This document shows positions 52,140 through 61,165 of a DNA stretch of 64,000 nucleotides, piece by piece. The notes beneath the pieces are model-generated. The model was not told where the DNA came from, did not search any database, and saw only the letters and a program-made list of their open reading frames with translations. The translations under genes and the position numbers were made by a program. Each line of letters begins with the position of its first letter. Within the stretch, counting starts at the first letter, position 1. The stretch comes from Acetobacteraceae bacterium (GTDB lineage: Bacteria; Pseudomonadota; Alphaproteobacteria; Acetobacterales; Acetobacteraceae): NCBI GenBank assembly GCA_024280945.1, contig JAMXLO010000111.1, positions 1-64,000 on the forward strand, read 5' to 3'.

Positions 52140-53708
52140 GTGGATTCCGCGCAGCGGCAGTCGTGCCTGCAGGCCGCGCTGGTCGGAATACAGGACGGCC
52201 GCGCCGAGGCAGCCGAACGTATCTGTCGAGATCTGATCAGACAGGATCCCAGCGACATCCATCCGCTGCTGTTGCTTGGACTGGCGCTTGGGATCTCCGG
52301 CAAGCCGCAACAGGCGGCGCCGGTGCTGAACCGCGTTGCAGCGCTGCGCAGCGAATTTGCGCATCCCTGCACCGATCTAGCGCACCTGATGGCGGCGCAG
52401 GGCAAGACGCGACTGGTGGCACCGCAGTATCAGGCGTGCCTGGCGTTGACGCCGCTCGACCGTCGATTGCGCTTTGGTCTGGCTGACTCTCTGCGCGATC
52501 AAGGCGATGGAGCCGCTGCCCTCGCGGTCCTGCATCCGCTGCTGGCACATACCGATGCGGAGGTGCACTACCAGGTGGGTATGGCGCTGGCCGAAGCCGG
52601 ACGGTTCGCCGAGGCGGCAAACAGGTTCCAGATGGCTATTGCCGACGATCCAGCGCCTGCGGCGTTCTGGGCGAACCTCGGTATGATGCTGAAGGTCGAA
52701 GGCCAGTTCGACGCCGCGCTCGACGCCTACGAGCAGGCACTGGCGCGTGCACCGAACGACCAGCAGATCAGAGGCAATCGCGCTGTCGCCCTGCTGCGGG
52801 CCGGACGGCTTGCCGAGGCCTGGCAGGACCAGGACTGGCGACCGGACCATACGATGCTGCCTGCCGAGACGTTGCTGCCGCCGATCTCGCGCCTGCCGGA
52901 CCTGAGCGGACGGACTGTGCTGGTGGTGCATGAAGAGGGCTTTGGCGACACGCTGCAATTCCTGCGCTACCTGCCGCTACTGGCGCAGCGAGGTGCCAGA
53001 GTGTCGGTCGCCGTGCCACCGCCGCTGACACGGCTGCTGCGCGCGGTGCCTGGCGTCAGCGACGTGCCGGACGGCGGTGCGCCTGTGCCGGCGCACGACT
53101 TCCACTGCTCGTTCAACGGCCTGCCGCGCGCGTTCGAGACGACGCTGGAAACGATACCGTGCGATGTGCCGTATCTCCCCGCAGACCGCGCCCTGTCGCA
53201 GCAGTGGGCCGTGCGGCTCACGGACAATGGCAGGTTGCGAGTTGGCTTGTGCTGGGCCGGGCAGGCGCGGCCCTGGCTGCCCGGATTTTTGGGGCTCGAT
53301 CACCGGCGCAGCATTCAGTTGGCGGCGCTGGCGCCGCTCGCTGCTGTGCCGGGCGTGCAGTTCGTTTCGCTGCAGAAGGGGCCGGCCGGCGAAGAGGCAC
53401 GCGCGGCGGCGCTCGCGTTGCTTGATGTGATGGACGACGTGCACGACTTCGCCGATACCGCTGCGCTGGTCGCCAATCTCGACCTGGTGATCAGTGTAGA
53501 TACATCCGTGGTGCACCTTGCAGGTGCACTTGGCAAGCCGGTGTTCCTGCTCGATCGTTACGACAATTGCTGGCGCTGGTTGAGCGGACGCGAAGACAGC
53601 CCCTGGTACCCAACGCTGCGCATCTTCCGCCAGGTGCGGAGCGGCGAGTGGGGGTCGGTTATCGAAGCGGTGGCGACAGCGCTCGCAGACATGGCTGTCT
53701 CAAGCTGA
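52140..53708 (+). CDS. TPR-repeat protein with glycosyltransferase-9-like C-terminal domain
   Basis: 522 residues from GTG 52140, preceded by GGAGG. Residues about 1-230 are TPR-type helix pairs (AERICRDLIRQDPSDIHPLLLLGLALG, FWANLGMMLKVEGQFDAALDAYEQALARAP). The C-terminal half has the GT9/GT41-like order VVHEEGFGDTLQFLRYLPLLAQRG, LRVGLCWAGQ, VQFVSLQKG and VDTSVVHLAGALGKPVFLLDRYDNCWRWLSGREDSPWYP. It probably transfers or recognises a sugar on a protein or lipid, but donor and acceptor are unknown. It lies 69 bp after the 701-aa gene and could be in the same transcript; the pathway is not evident. Confidence 0.88.
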   Translation: MDSAQRQSCLQAALVGIQDGRAEAAERICRDLIRQDPSDIHPLLLLGLALGISGKPQQAAPVLNRVAALRSEFAHPCTDLAHLMAAQGKTRLVAPQYQACLALTPLDRRLRFGLADSLRDQGDGAAALAVLHPLLAHTDAEVHYQVGMALAEAGRFAEAANRFQMAIADDPAPAAFWANLGMMLKVEGQFDAALDAYEQALARAPNDQQIRGNRAVALLRAGRLAEAWQDQDWRPDHTMLPAETLLPPISRLPDLSGRTVLVVHEEGFGDTLQFLRYLPLLAQRGARVSVAVPPPLTRLLRAVPGVSDVPDGGAPVPAHDFHCSFNGLPRAFETTLETIPCDVPYLPADRALSQQWAVRLTDNGRLRVGLCWAGQARPWLPGFLGLDHRRSIQLAALAPLAAVPGVQFVSLQKGPAGEEARAAALALLDVMDDVHDFADTAALVANLDLVISVDTSVVHLAGALGKPVFLLDRYDNCWRWLSGREDSPWYPTLRIFRQVRSGEWGSVIEAVATALADMAVSS

Positions 53709-53941
53709 GGAATGGAAAGCTCCGTCCGGCGCCGTGGCTGCAGACCTGGAAAACGCCCCCCATCGTAATGCTGGTCGAGCTCCTGCCGCTCGATGAATGC
53801 ACCGCTGGGTTCGATGACTCTGCGCACATCATACGCCTGGTGCAATAGTTCGCAGGCGAGATGGATGGCGGAGTCGCGCGATCTGGCTGCGCGGGATTTC
53901 GGCAGTGCACCGGGCTCGGCGAAGACAACGTGCCACATCAT
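53558..53941 (-). CDS. possible small conserved protein, overlapping the TPR gene 3' end
   Basis: 127 residues from ATG 53941. The stretch SRDSAIHLACELLHQAYDVRRVIEPSGAFIERQELDQHY has the layout of small alphaproteobacterial proteins with A..A..LL..G..V..I..P.G..I...EL...Y. However, its last 150 nt lie antisense to the TPR gene, so part of the C-terminal sequence may be read-through of a non-stop region, and the real protein may be shorter than annotated. Function unknown. Confidence 0.4.
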   Translation of the reverse strand: MMWHVVFAEPGALPKSRAARSRDSAIHLACELLHQAYDVRRVIEPSGAFIERQELDQHYDGGRFPGLQPRRRTELSIPQLETAMSASAVATASITDPHSPLRTWRKMRSVGYQGLSSRPLNQRQQLS

Positions 53942-54020
53942 CGGCACGACTCCATCGCTGTTGCTGTGCCGCTTGCTTGCCGGAGCCCTGCGCTGCGCGC
54001 AATCAGGTTCTGCAGCGACA

Positions 54021-54114
54021 CTTACGATGGATCGCCGTAAGTTGCCGAAAAGTCACAGTGTTGCAATCGGCTTTTTACGGTGCGGCGTTGCAATGTTCGC
54101 AGCAATTTACGGTG
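54021..54114. repeat. inverted and direct repeats upstream of the paoABC-like operon
   Basis: CTTACG (54021-54026) and CGTAAG (54036-54041) are inverted around a 9-bp spacer. Two direct repeats follow: GTTGCAAT...TTTACGGTG at 54060-54082 and again at 54087-54114 (with a 28-bp span). They lie about 140-235 bp upstream of the paoA start and could be regulator sites. The rest of the 53942-54255 region shows no clear gene. Confidence 0.45.
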
Positions 54115-54255
54115 TGCAGATGACTGCCACAACAGAACGTGTGCAGGAAAAATCCGACGCACGGGTGCAAGAGCGCCGGCCTGCTCATAGACTTTAGCGT
54201 CGCGCCGCACGAGGTGGTACGCAGCGGCAGCTCCTAATGCCAAGTGGAGACCAAG

Positions 54256-54771
54256 ATGACGCGGACCAGTCCACAAGGACGAGCCGAAGATGGCATTTCG
54301 TTACCGGAGAAACTTCCGGTTGCTATCACGGTGAACGGCGTCGCGAGACAGCTCAGGCTCGCACCATGGACGACACTTCTCGATGCACTGCGCGATCACC
54401 TTGGCCTCACCGGAACCAAGAAGGGCTGTGACCACGGTCAGTGCGGCGCATGCACGGTGCTGGTTGACGGAAGAAGGATCAATTCCTGCCTTGCGCTCGC
54501 TGTCATGCAGGATGGCGCCAGCGTGACCACGATAGAAGGCCTGGCGTCGAACGGCGTGCTGCACGCGCTGCAGCAGGCGTTCATCGACCACGACGCGTTC
54601 CAGTGCGGTTACTGTACACCGGGACAGATCTGTTCTGCCGCAGGTCTGCTGGCCGAGGGCAGGGCAGGCAGCGCCGAAGAGATCCGCGAGCTGATGAGCG
54701 GCAATATCTGCCGTTGCGGCGCCTATCCGAACATCGTTGCAGCAATTCAGCAGGCGATGGGCCAGCCATGA
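54256..54771 (+). CDS. paoA: aldehyde oxidoreductase 2Fe-2S subunit (PaoA/YagT-like)
   Basis: 171 residues from ATG 54256, with GGAG at 54246-54249. The plant-type 2Fe-2S ligands are C58, C63, C66, C78 (KGCDHGQCGACTVLV...SC); the second cluster uses C117, C120, C152, C154 (CGYCTPGQ ... CRCG). It passes electrons from the molybdenum site to the FAD subunit. E. coli PaoA carries a Tat signal, but none is visible here, so this version may be cytoplasmic. It overlaps paoB by ATGA. Confidence 0.93.
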   Translation: MTRTSPQGRAEDGISLPEKLPVAITVNGVARQLRLAPWTTLLDALRDHLGLTGTKKGCDHGQCGACTVLVDGRRINSCLALAVMQDGASVTTIEGLASNGVLHALQQAFIDHDAFQCGYCTPGQICSAAGLLAEGRAGSAEEIRELMSGNICRCGAYPNIVAAIQQAMGQP

Positions 54772-55784
54772 TCGGCTTTCAGTATTCGCGCGCGCAGGAT
54801 GTTGCCGATGCTGTGCGGCAGATTGCGGCCGAGCCGTCCGCGAAATTCATTGCGGGCGGTACCAACCTGATCGATCTGATGAAGCAGGATGTCGAACGCC
54901 CCTCCCGGCTGATCGACATCTCGCGATTGCCGCTCAGAAGCGTGGAGGAGACAGCGAGTGGAGGATTGCGCATCGGCGCGCTCGTGCCGAATGCCGATCT
55001 CGCCTATCACCCGCTGATTGCGCAACGCTATCCGATGCTGGCCAGCTCGATCTTGGCGGGTGCATCGGCACAACTGCGCAACATGGCCTCGACCGGCGGT
55101 AACCTGCTGCAGCGCACACGCTGCTACTACTTCTATGACACTGCGACGCCGTGCAACAAGCGCGTACCTGGCAGCGGCTGCTCGGCGATCGCCGGTCTCA
55201 ACCGCATGCACGCAATCCTTGGCACGAGCGAGTCCTGCATCGCGACGCATCCCTCGGACATGTGTGTGGCACTGGTTGCACTCGATGCGACGGTACATGT
55301 TGCGGGGCCTGCGGGCGCGCGCGTCATTGCATTTGCCGATTTCCATCGACTGCCAGGGGACGAACCGCAGCGGGATACGACCCTGCAGGACGGCGAGATC
55401 GTCACGGCGGTCGAGCTTCCGGAACGGGGTTTTTCCGCGCACTATACCTACCTGAAGATCCGCGATCGCCTGTCCTATGCGTTTGCACTCGTGTCCGTTG
55501 CGGCCGGGCTGGAGCTGGAGGGTGACAGGATCAAAGACGCACGCCTGGCTCTCGGTGGTGTGGCGCACAAACCATGGCGTGATCCGACGGCGGAAACAGC
55601 ATTGCGTGGACAGCCTGCTTCGCAGGCCACGTTCGCCAGTGCCGCTACTATCCTGCTGCGTGATGCCAAGGGCTACGAGCACAACCGATTCAAGATCGAT
55701 CTTGCCCGCCGCGCCATCGTGCGTGCGCTGACGCAGGCCGCGGCCGGCACGCCGCAGCTGCAGTCCAGCAAGAAGATCGCGTGA
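54768..55784 (+). CDS. paoB: aldehyde oxidoreductase FAD-binding subunit (PaoB/YagS-like)
   Basis: 338 residues from ATG 54768, overlapping the previous stop. The N-terminal AGGTNLIDLMKQ and ASTGGNLLQRTRCYY are FAD-binding; cysteines C119, C129, C138 and C157 (CYYFYDTATPCNKRVPGSGC...SC) match the extra 4Fe-4S site of PaoB. It accepts electrons from PaoA and passes them to O2 or another acceptor. An upstream open frame exists within paoA but is not preferred. It lies 19 bp before paoC. Confidence 0.93.
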   Translation: MIGFQYSRAQDVADAVRQIAAEPSAKFIAGGTNLIDLMKQDVERPSRLIDISRLPLRSVEETASGGLRIGALVPNADLAYHPLIAQRYPMLASSILAGASAQLRNMASTGGNLLQRTRCYYFYDTATPCNKRVPGSGCSAIAGLNRMHAILGTSESCIATHPSDMCVALVALDATVHVAGPAGARVIAFADFHRLPGDEPQRDTTLQDGEIVTAVELPERGFSAHYTYLKIRDRLSYAFALVSVAAGLELEGDRIKDARLALGGVAHKPWRDPTAETALRGQPASQATFASAATILLRDAKGYEHNRFKIDLARRAIVRALTQAAAGTPQLQSSKKIA

Positions 55785-55803
55785 GCAGCCAGCGAGCACA
55801 TCC

Positions 55804-58035
55804 ATGACCACTTACATCGGCACCGCCACCTCCCGCATCGACGGCCATGCCAAGGTCACCGGCACAGCGAAATACGCGGCCGAGTTCAATGCCCCCCACC
55901 TCGCACATGCGAGCGTCGTCGGATCCACCATCGCCAGGGGCCGCATCGCGCGCATCGACACGAGCCGGGCCCGGTCAGTGCCTGGCGTACTGGCGGTGCT
56001 TACGCATCAGAACCGGCCGCCGATGGCAAGCGACGACAGCGCCTACAAGGATGATGTTGCGCCGGAGGGTGCGCCGTTCCGTCCGCTGTACAATGACCGA
56101 ATCCTGTTCAGCGACCAACCGGTCGCTCTCGTTGTCGCCGAAGAGCCGGAGATCGCCCGGCTCGCGGCGTCACTGGTCCGGGTGGAATACCACGTGGATC
56201 TGCACGTCACGGATGTGCATCGGCAGCGCCATAGCACCTTCGCGTTGGAGCCAGTCGAGCGGCTGGACGACAATCCGTTTGCCCCGCCGCCGCCGCGTGG
56301 CCAGCCAGAACATTCGCTCGCCTCAGCCGACATGCGGCATCGCGCCGAGTATTTTGTTCCAATCGAGCATCACAACCCGATGGAACTGTATGCCTCAACG
56401 GTCGTCTTTGAAGACGAGGGCAGGCTGACCATCTACGACAAGACGCAGGGCGTACAGAATGTCCAGCGCTATGTGGCCAGCGTATTCGAATTGGATCCGT
56501 CCCACGTGCGCGTCATGTCGCCTTTCGTTGGCGGCGCGTTCGGCTCGGGGCTGCGACCGCAGTATCAGGTCGTCCTCGCCGTACTTGCGTCGCTCTCGCT
56601 GAAACGCTCGGTGCGGCTCGTGCTGACACGGCAGCAGATGTATGGACTGGGCTACCGGCCCGCGATGCTTCAGGAGATCGAACTGGGCATCAATGCCCAC
56701 GGAGCACTGGCGGCGATTACCCATGAAGCAACCACGGTAACATCGCAACACGAGAACTACTATCGCCAGGAGACCGGCTGGTCAGGCCTGCTGTACCGCT
56801 CGGAGCACGCGCGGTATGCCCACAAGCTTGCACGGCTGGATCTCGCAACGTCGTGCGATATGCGTGCACCCAGCGCCGCGACCGCGGTCTATGCGCTGGA
56901 ATGTGCGATGGATGAGCTCGCAGTCGCCCTGAAGCTGGATCCGTTGGAGCTTCGTCTGCGATGCTATTCCGAACGCGATCAGCACAACGACCGGCCGTAC
57001 AGCAGCAAGGGGCTGCGCGACTGCTACCGGCGCGGAGCCGAGGCCTTCGGGTGGAGCGAACGCTCCCCCGAGCCGCGCTCGATGCGCGACGGCACCGAGC
57101 TTGTAGGATGGGGGATGGCTACCGGCGTATGGGAAGCGCTGCAGGTCCCCATCGCCGTGCGCATAGCCCTGACGGCGAACGGACATGCAGAGATTGCCTG
57201 TGCAACCTCCGATATCGGCACCGGAACCTACACCATCATGGCCCAGGTTGCAGCCGACATGCTGGGGCTGCCGCTGGATAACATCACCGTCCGCATTGGT
57301 GACTCAACGCTGCCGCAATCGCCGGTCGAGGGTGGATCGTGGATAGCGGCCTCGGTATCGAACGGCATCGCGACAACGGCACAGGCGATTCGTGCAGAGC
57401 TGCTGCACCTTGCGAAGGCAGTTCCAGGCTCACCTCTGCGGGATCTGGCGCCCGACGACGTTGTCCTGCTGGATGGCAGGCTTGTCAGCAAACGCGATGC
57501 CGCGCACGCAGTGTCGATCGCAGATGTGATGCGCCATGGCGGCGTGGACCGCATCGAGCAAGAGAAGACGGCCAGCTTCCACCACACCGGCGCGCACTCG
57601 CACAACACCCACTCGGCGGTCTTCGCCGAGGTCAAGGTGGATGAGCAGATCGGTATCATTCGCGTCACCCGGGTCGTCAGTGCTGTTGCGGGCGGCCGCA
57701 TCCTGAATGCCAAGACTGCGCGCAGTCAGATCATGGGCGGTGTCGTGTGGGGCATCGGCATGGCGCTGCACGAGGAGACGCTGATCGACCATACGTTCGG
57801 CCGGATCATGAATGCCGACATCGCTGAATATCATGTGCCGGTGAATGCCGACGTGCACGACATCGAGGTCATCTTCGTGGACGAACCCGACGGCATCGTC
57901 AATCCACTCGGCATCAAGGGGCTCGGCGAGATCGGTATCGTGGGAGTGGCTGCGGCGATAGCGAATGCTGTGCATCACGCAACCGGCAAGCGAGTGCGCG
58001 ATCTTCCGATCACCCTCGATAAGTTGCAGCGCTGA
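55804..58035 (+). CDS. paoC: aldehyde oxidoreductase molybdopterin-binding subunit (PaoC/YagR-like)
   Basis: 743 residues of the xanthine dehydrogenase/aldehyde oxidase large-subunit family: RIDGHAKVTGTAKYAAE at the N terminus, FVGGAFGSGLRPQYQV, and the catalytic Glu in IKGLGEIGIVGVAAA (about 707). It hydroxylates aldehydes (or related substrates) at a molybdopterin-cytosine-dinucleotide Mo site. The paoABC order matches the E. coli periplasmic aldehyde oxidoreductase. No paoD-like chaperone gene is adjacent, so maturation must be encoded elsewhere. Substrate unknown. Confidence 0.94.
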   Translation: MTTYIGTATSRIDGHAKVTGTAKYAAEFNAPHLAHASVVGSTIARGRIARIDTSRARSVPGVLAVLTHQNRPPMASDDSAYKDDVAPEGAPFRPLYNDRILFSDQPVALVVAEEPEIARLAASLVRVEYHVDLHVTDVHRQRHSTFALEPVERLDDNPFAPPPPRGQPEHSLASADMRHRAEYFVPIEHHNPMELYASTVVFEDEGRLTIYDKTQGVQNVQRYVASVFELDPSHVRVMSPFVGGAFGSGLRPQYQVVLAVLASLSLKRSVRLVLTRQQMYGLGYRPAMLQEIELGINAHGALAAITHEATTVTSQHENYYRQETGWSGLLYRSEHARYAHKLARLDLATSCDMRAPSAATAVYALECAMDELAVALKLDPLELRLRCYSERDQHNDRPYSSKGLRDCYRRGAEAFGWSERSPEPRSMRDGTELVGWGMATGVWEALQVPIAVRIALTANGHAEIACATSDIGTGTYTIMAQVAADMLGLPLDNITVRIGDSTLPQSPVEGGSWIAASVSNGIATTAQAIRAELLHLAKAVPGSPLRDLAPDDVVLLDGRLVSKRDAAHAVSIADVMRHGGVDRIEQEKTASFHHTGAHSHNTHSAVFAEVKVDEQIGIIRVTRVVSAVAGGRILNAKTARSQIMGGVVWGIGMALHEETLIDHTFGRIMNADIAEYHVPVNADVHDIEVIFVDEPDGIVNPLGIKGLGEIGIVGVAAAIANAVHHATGKRVRDLPITLDKLQR

Positions 58036-58046
58036 ACCCAGCGAGC

Positions 58047-58238
58047 CTACTTGGCAGGACGGTCGGGCGCCCGGATGCGCGCGACCAACCGACGCGCTTC
58101 CCACACTTCCGCCGCGGGGTAGGTATCGAGCATGCGCTCAGCGTGAAGACAGGCCTCCTGATCGGTGGCGCATTCAACGTTCTGCGCCTCCTTAATGTGA
58201 TCGTCGGAACCAATCATATAGATCCGATAAAGCGCCAT
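58047..58238 (-). CDS. small conserved protein, paralogue of the 29153 gene
   Basis: 63 residues from ATG 58238, preceded by GGGGAGAGCGG. The sequence MALYRIYMIGSDDHIKE, then ATDQEACLHAERMLDTYPAAEVWEARRLVARI, matches the first half of the protein at 29153-29500 in spacing and key residues (MAxYR, xDQxA, EVW/EIW, RxV). It is acidic-neutral and soluble. Function unknown. It sits convergent to paoC with a 12-bp gap, unlikely to be in that operon. Confidence 0.75.
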   Translation of the reverse strand: MALYRIYMIGSDDHIKEAQNVECATDQEACLHAERMLDTYPAAEVWEARRLVARIRAPDRPAK

Positions 58239-58362
58239 CCGCTCTCCCCTGGGGGCATCGGATAAAGCAGGGGAAGCGTAACAAGTCACTTACGCCTTTT
58301 GACTATGGCTCGCCCGAGTTGGCCATGACGTGGACCGCGGGGCGCCGTCGGCGTCGATCAAT

Positions 58363-59667
58363 CTATTGCGCTGGAACGCGCGTGTCCGCCACTTCCGCGT
58401 CCACTGCCGACTGCGCCACTGCCAGTGTGTGGCGCACGTCGGCCGCATCATGCGCGAGCGAGACGTAGAATTTGCTCTCGCCCTTCAGGATGCCGCCCTC
58501 GCGGAAACGACGGTTGAAGCGGCGGCTCATCTCGGCGTCGGCACGCAGCCAGCCGCGGTAGTCGGAGATATCGCCGCTGGCATAGACGATGTCGAACAGC
58601 GGCGGCACGCCGATCACCTGCGCCGGCAGGCCGGCCTTTTCCAGCATGGCTGAGATGCCGCTCATCAGCTCGCGTCCGGTGGCAAAGACCTTTTCGTAGG
58701 CTCCTGCGCGACGCAGGATCTCCAGCGTTGCCAGTCCCGCGACGGCCGCCACGGGATTGCCTGACAGCGTGCCGATCTGGGTGAGGAAGCGATCGTCACC
58801 GACCTTGCCGCGATCGAACAGCGACATGATGTCCTCGCGACCGGCGATCGCCGCGAGCGGAAAGCCTCCGCCGATGATCTTTCCCAGCGTGCAGAGATCG
58901 GGCGTGACGCCATAGAATTCCTGCGCGCCGCCGTAGGCGAAGCGAAATCCGGTCACCACCTCATCGAAGATCAGCGGAATGCCATGCTCGGCGGTGGCAT
59001 CGCGCAGCGCCTGCAGAAAGCCAGGCTTCGGTGGCAGCAGACGCTGGAATGGCTCGACGATGACGCCGCCCAGCTCATCGTGATGTTCGTGGATCAGGCT
59101 CGCCGCCATCGCCGGGTCGTTGAACGGTGCGATGATCATCTCGTCGCGCACGCTGCGCGGAATCCCCGGAGAGTCTGGCACCGCTTGTGGGAAATTGCCG
59201 GGGCGCTTCGGTGCAAGGCTCATCAGGCTGTAGTCGCTCATGCCATGATAGCCGCCCTCGAACTTGAGGATCTTGTCGCGGCCGCGGAAGGCGCGGGCGA
59301 CGCGCATGGCATAGGCGTCGGCCTCGGTACCGCTGGAGACGAAGCGCACCTTCTCGGCGCAGGCGACCGCGTCGACGATGGCCTCGGCCAGCTTGATGCC
59401 GTGCTCGTTGTTGGCGAAGAACGTGGTCCCGCGCGGGATCTGCGCCTGCACAGCAGCCATCACGTCCGGATGGCAGTGGCCGATGAACATGGGGCCGGAG
59501 CCAAGCAGGAAGTCCACGTATTGGTTGCCGCTGACGTCCCAGACCCGGCCACCGCGACCCTCGCGGATGACGATGTCCGCGGCCAGATTCCCGAAGCTGC
59601 CGGCAGGCAGCACGCGCTGCGCCAGATCCAGCAGGGTTTGTTCTTCCTCGCCGCGTGTCCGTGCCAT
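58363..59667 (-). CDS. class III PLP-dependent aminotransferase (glutamate-1-semialdehyde aminomutase-like)
   Basis: 434 residues. The sequence has RVWDVSGNQYVDFLLGSGPMFIGHCHPDV, VRFVSSGTEADAYAMRVARAFRGRDKILKFEGGYHG, LIFDEVVTGFR and the PLP lysine in TLGKIIGGGFPLAAIAG (about 262). This is the HemL-like branch of class III aminotransferases. The gene is not next to haem genes and is coupled with an MFS transporter (6-bp gap), so a catabolic aminotransferase or aminomutase role on an amino-acid-like substrate is more likely than tetrapyrrole synthesis. Substrate unassigned. Confidence 0.92.
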   Translation of the reverse strand: MARTRGEEEQTLLDLAQRVLPAGSFGNLAADIVIREGRGGRVWDVSGNQYVDFLLGSGPMFIGHCHPDVMAAVQAQIPRGTTFFANNEHGIKLAEAIVDAVACAEKVRFVSSGTEADAYAMRVARAFRGRDKILKFEGGYHGMSDYSLMSLAPKRPGNFPQAVPDSPGIPRSVRDEMIIAPFNDPAMAASLIHEHHDELGGVIVEPFQRLLPPKPGFLQALRDATAEHGIPLIFDEVVTGFRFAYGGAQEFYGVTPDLCTLGKIIGGGFPLAAIAGREDIMSLFDRGKVGDDRFLTQIGTLSGNPVAAVAGLATLEILRRAGAYEKVFATGRELMSGISAMLEKAGLPAQVIGVPPLFDIVYASGDISDYRGWLRADAEMSRRFNRRFREGGILKGESKFYVSLAHDAADVRHTLAVAQSAVDAEVADTRVPAQ

Positions 59668-59673
59668 CCTCGC

Positions 59674-60900
59674 CTACTCCGCCAGAGCCACACCAACGGC
59701 GCGCCGTCGCGCGCGCCAGTCACCGACCAGCACCATCAGTACGGTCGCCAGCATGAAACAGACCGAGCTGTAGAAGATCCAGCGCGGCGCGCCATTGTCC
59801 ATGAACCAGCCCCCGAGCATAGGGCCAATCGTCCCCCCGATGTTGAAGCCGGTGGTGACGACGCCGAATACACGCCCCGCCATGCCTGGTGGTGCGGCGG
59901 CGCGCACCAGCATGTCGCGCGACGGCATGATCATGCCGGCGAGGAACCCGGCCGCAGCCATCGCCGGCAGCAGCAGCACCACGCCGAGATCGAAGGTGCC
60001 GATTGTGAAGGTAATCGCCGCGGCGGCGCCGAACCCGGCGGCGGCAACCTCGGCGTGGCGGCGGGTCGCATCGGCGATGAAGCCCCCGGCCAGCACGCCG
60101 ACAGCGGTGGCCGCGAGATAGGCGGACAAAGCCGCGTTGGCAGCGGAGAGCTGCACGCCGTAGAGCGCAACCAAAGCCACCACCGAGAAGGCGGTGATGG
60201 CGCCGGAGGACAGGCTCAGCAAGGCGAACAAGCCGGTCAGGCTGATCACGGCGGGAGAAAGCAAGACCCGGCCATGCGCCTCCTCGCGCCGCGTTGCCGG
60301 CCTGGACGCCGCGACCTGGTCCAGCGCTGGTGCAAGCAGTAGTGGCACGGCGACGATCAGGCCGAGTGCGCCGGCGCAGAGCAGCGCGACGCGAAAACCG
60401 AAGGTGGTCGCCAGCAGGACCATCACAGTCGGCGCGATCGCACCGCCAAGGAAGCCGGAGAAGGTGTGGATCGAGAACGCACGACCGACCCGTACCGGAT
60501 CAATCACTGCACCCAGGATCGAGTAGTCCGATGGGTGATAGACGGCGTTGGCGACACCGAACAGCGCGGCGGCACAGATCAACCACTGGTAGGACGGAAA
60601 CACCCCTACCGAGCCAAAGGCGATGCCTGAGAGGCAAAGGCCGAAAATCAGCATGCGGCGCGGACCGAAGCGGTCCACTGCATAGCCGATCGGCGCCTGC
60701 ACCAGCGCCGAGGTGACGTTGGAGATGGTGATGACCAGGCCGAGTTCGACGAAGCCCACTCCCATGCGCTCGCGCAGCAGGTAGAACAGCGGAGGCAGGA
60801 CCAGATAGTGGAAGTGGCTTACGAGATGCGCAGCCGAGATCAGCCAGAGCGCACGCGCCTCGCTCGATCTTGGTGTCGTGAACGTCATGGAGGCATCCAT
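59674..60900 (-). CDS. MFS-family transporter
   Basis: 408 residues from ATG 60900 (ATG 60888 is an alternative), with about 12 transmembrane helices. The MFS signature follows helix 2: [20 protein letters not shown] typical two-domain layout is seen, with a cytoplasmic loop rich in Arg/Glu ([17 protein letters not shown]) between the halves. It moves a small solute across the inner membrane using the proton gradient. It is translated 6 bp upstream of the aminotransferase gene on the minus strand, so the pair is probably for uptake or export of the same compound; which one is unknown. Confidence 0.92.
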   Translation of the reverse strand: MDASMTFTTPRSSEARALWLISAAHLVSHFHYLVLPPLFYLLRERMGVGFVELGLVITISNVTSALVQAPIGYAVDRFGPRRMLIFGLCLSGIAFGSVGVFPSYQWLICAAALFGVANAVYHPSDYSILGAVIDPVRVGRAFSIHTFSGFLGGAIAPTVMVLLATTFGFRVALLCAGALGLIVAVPLLLAPALDQVAASRPATRREEAHGRVLLSPAVISLTGLFALLSLSSGAITAFSVVALVALYGVQLSAANAALSAYLAATAVGVLAGGFIADATRRHAEVAAAGFGAAAAITFTIGTFDLGVVLLLPAMAAAGFLAGMIMPSRDMLVRAAAPPGMAGRVFGVVTTGFNIGGTIGPMLGGWFMDNGAPRWIFYSSVCFMLATVLMVLVGDWRARRRAVGVALAE

Positions 60901-61165
60901 ACGCCATTCCGGCCAAGGCGGGAACCAGGACAGGGGCACGGTGTACACGCGTTCACGCTACGTTTGCACTCATGATCATCGGGTCCCGCCTTCAATGGCA
61001 GCGCACCGCCTTGCGCCAGTCCCATGCGTCGCCCAGGCCAAGCGGCCACACGATGCGAGGCACGCTGCCGTTTCGCGGCTGTGCGGGCTTGACCCGCCTT
61101 AACCCATCTCTAGTTGCATCGCCTCAGATTGTTCAGCCCGCCATCCAGCATCGGAGTGTCCGCGC

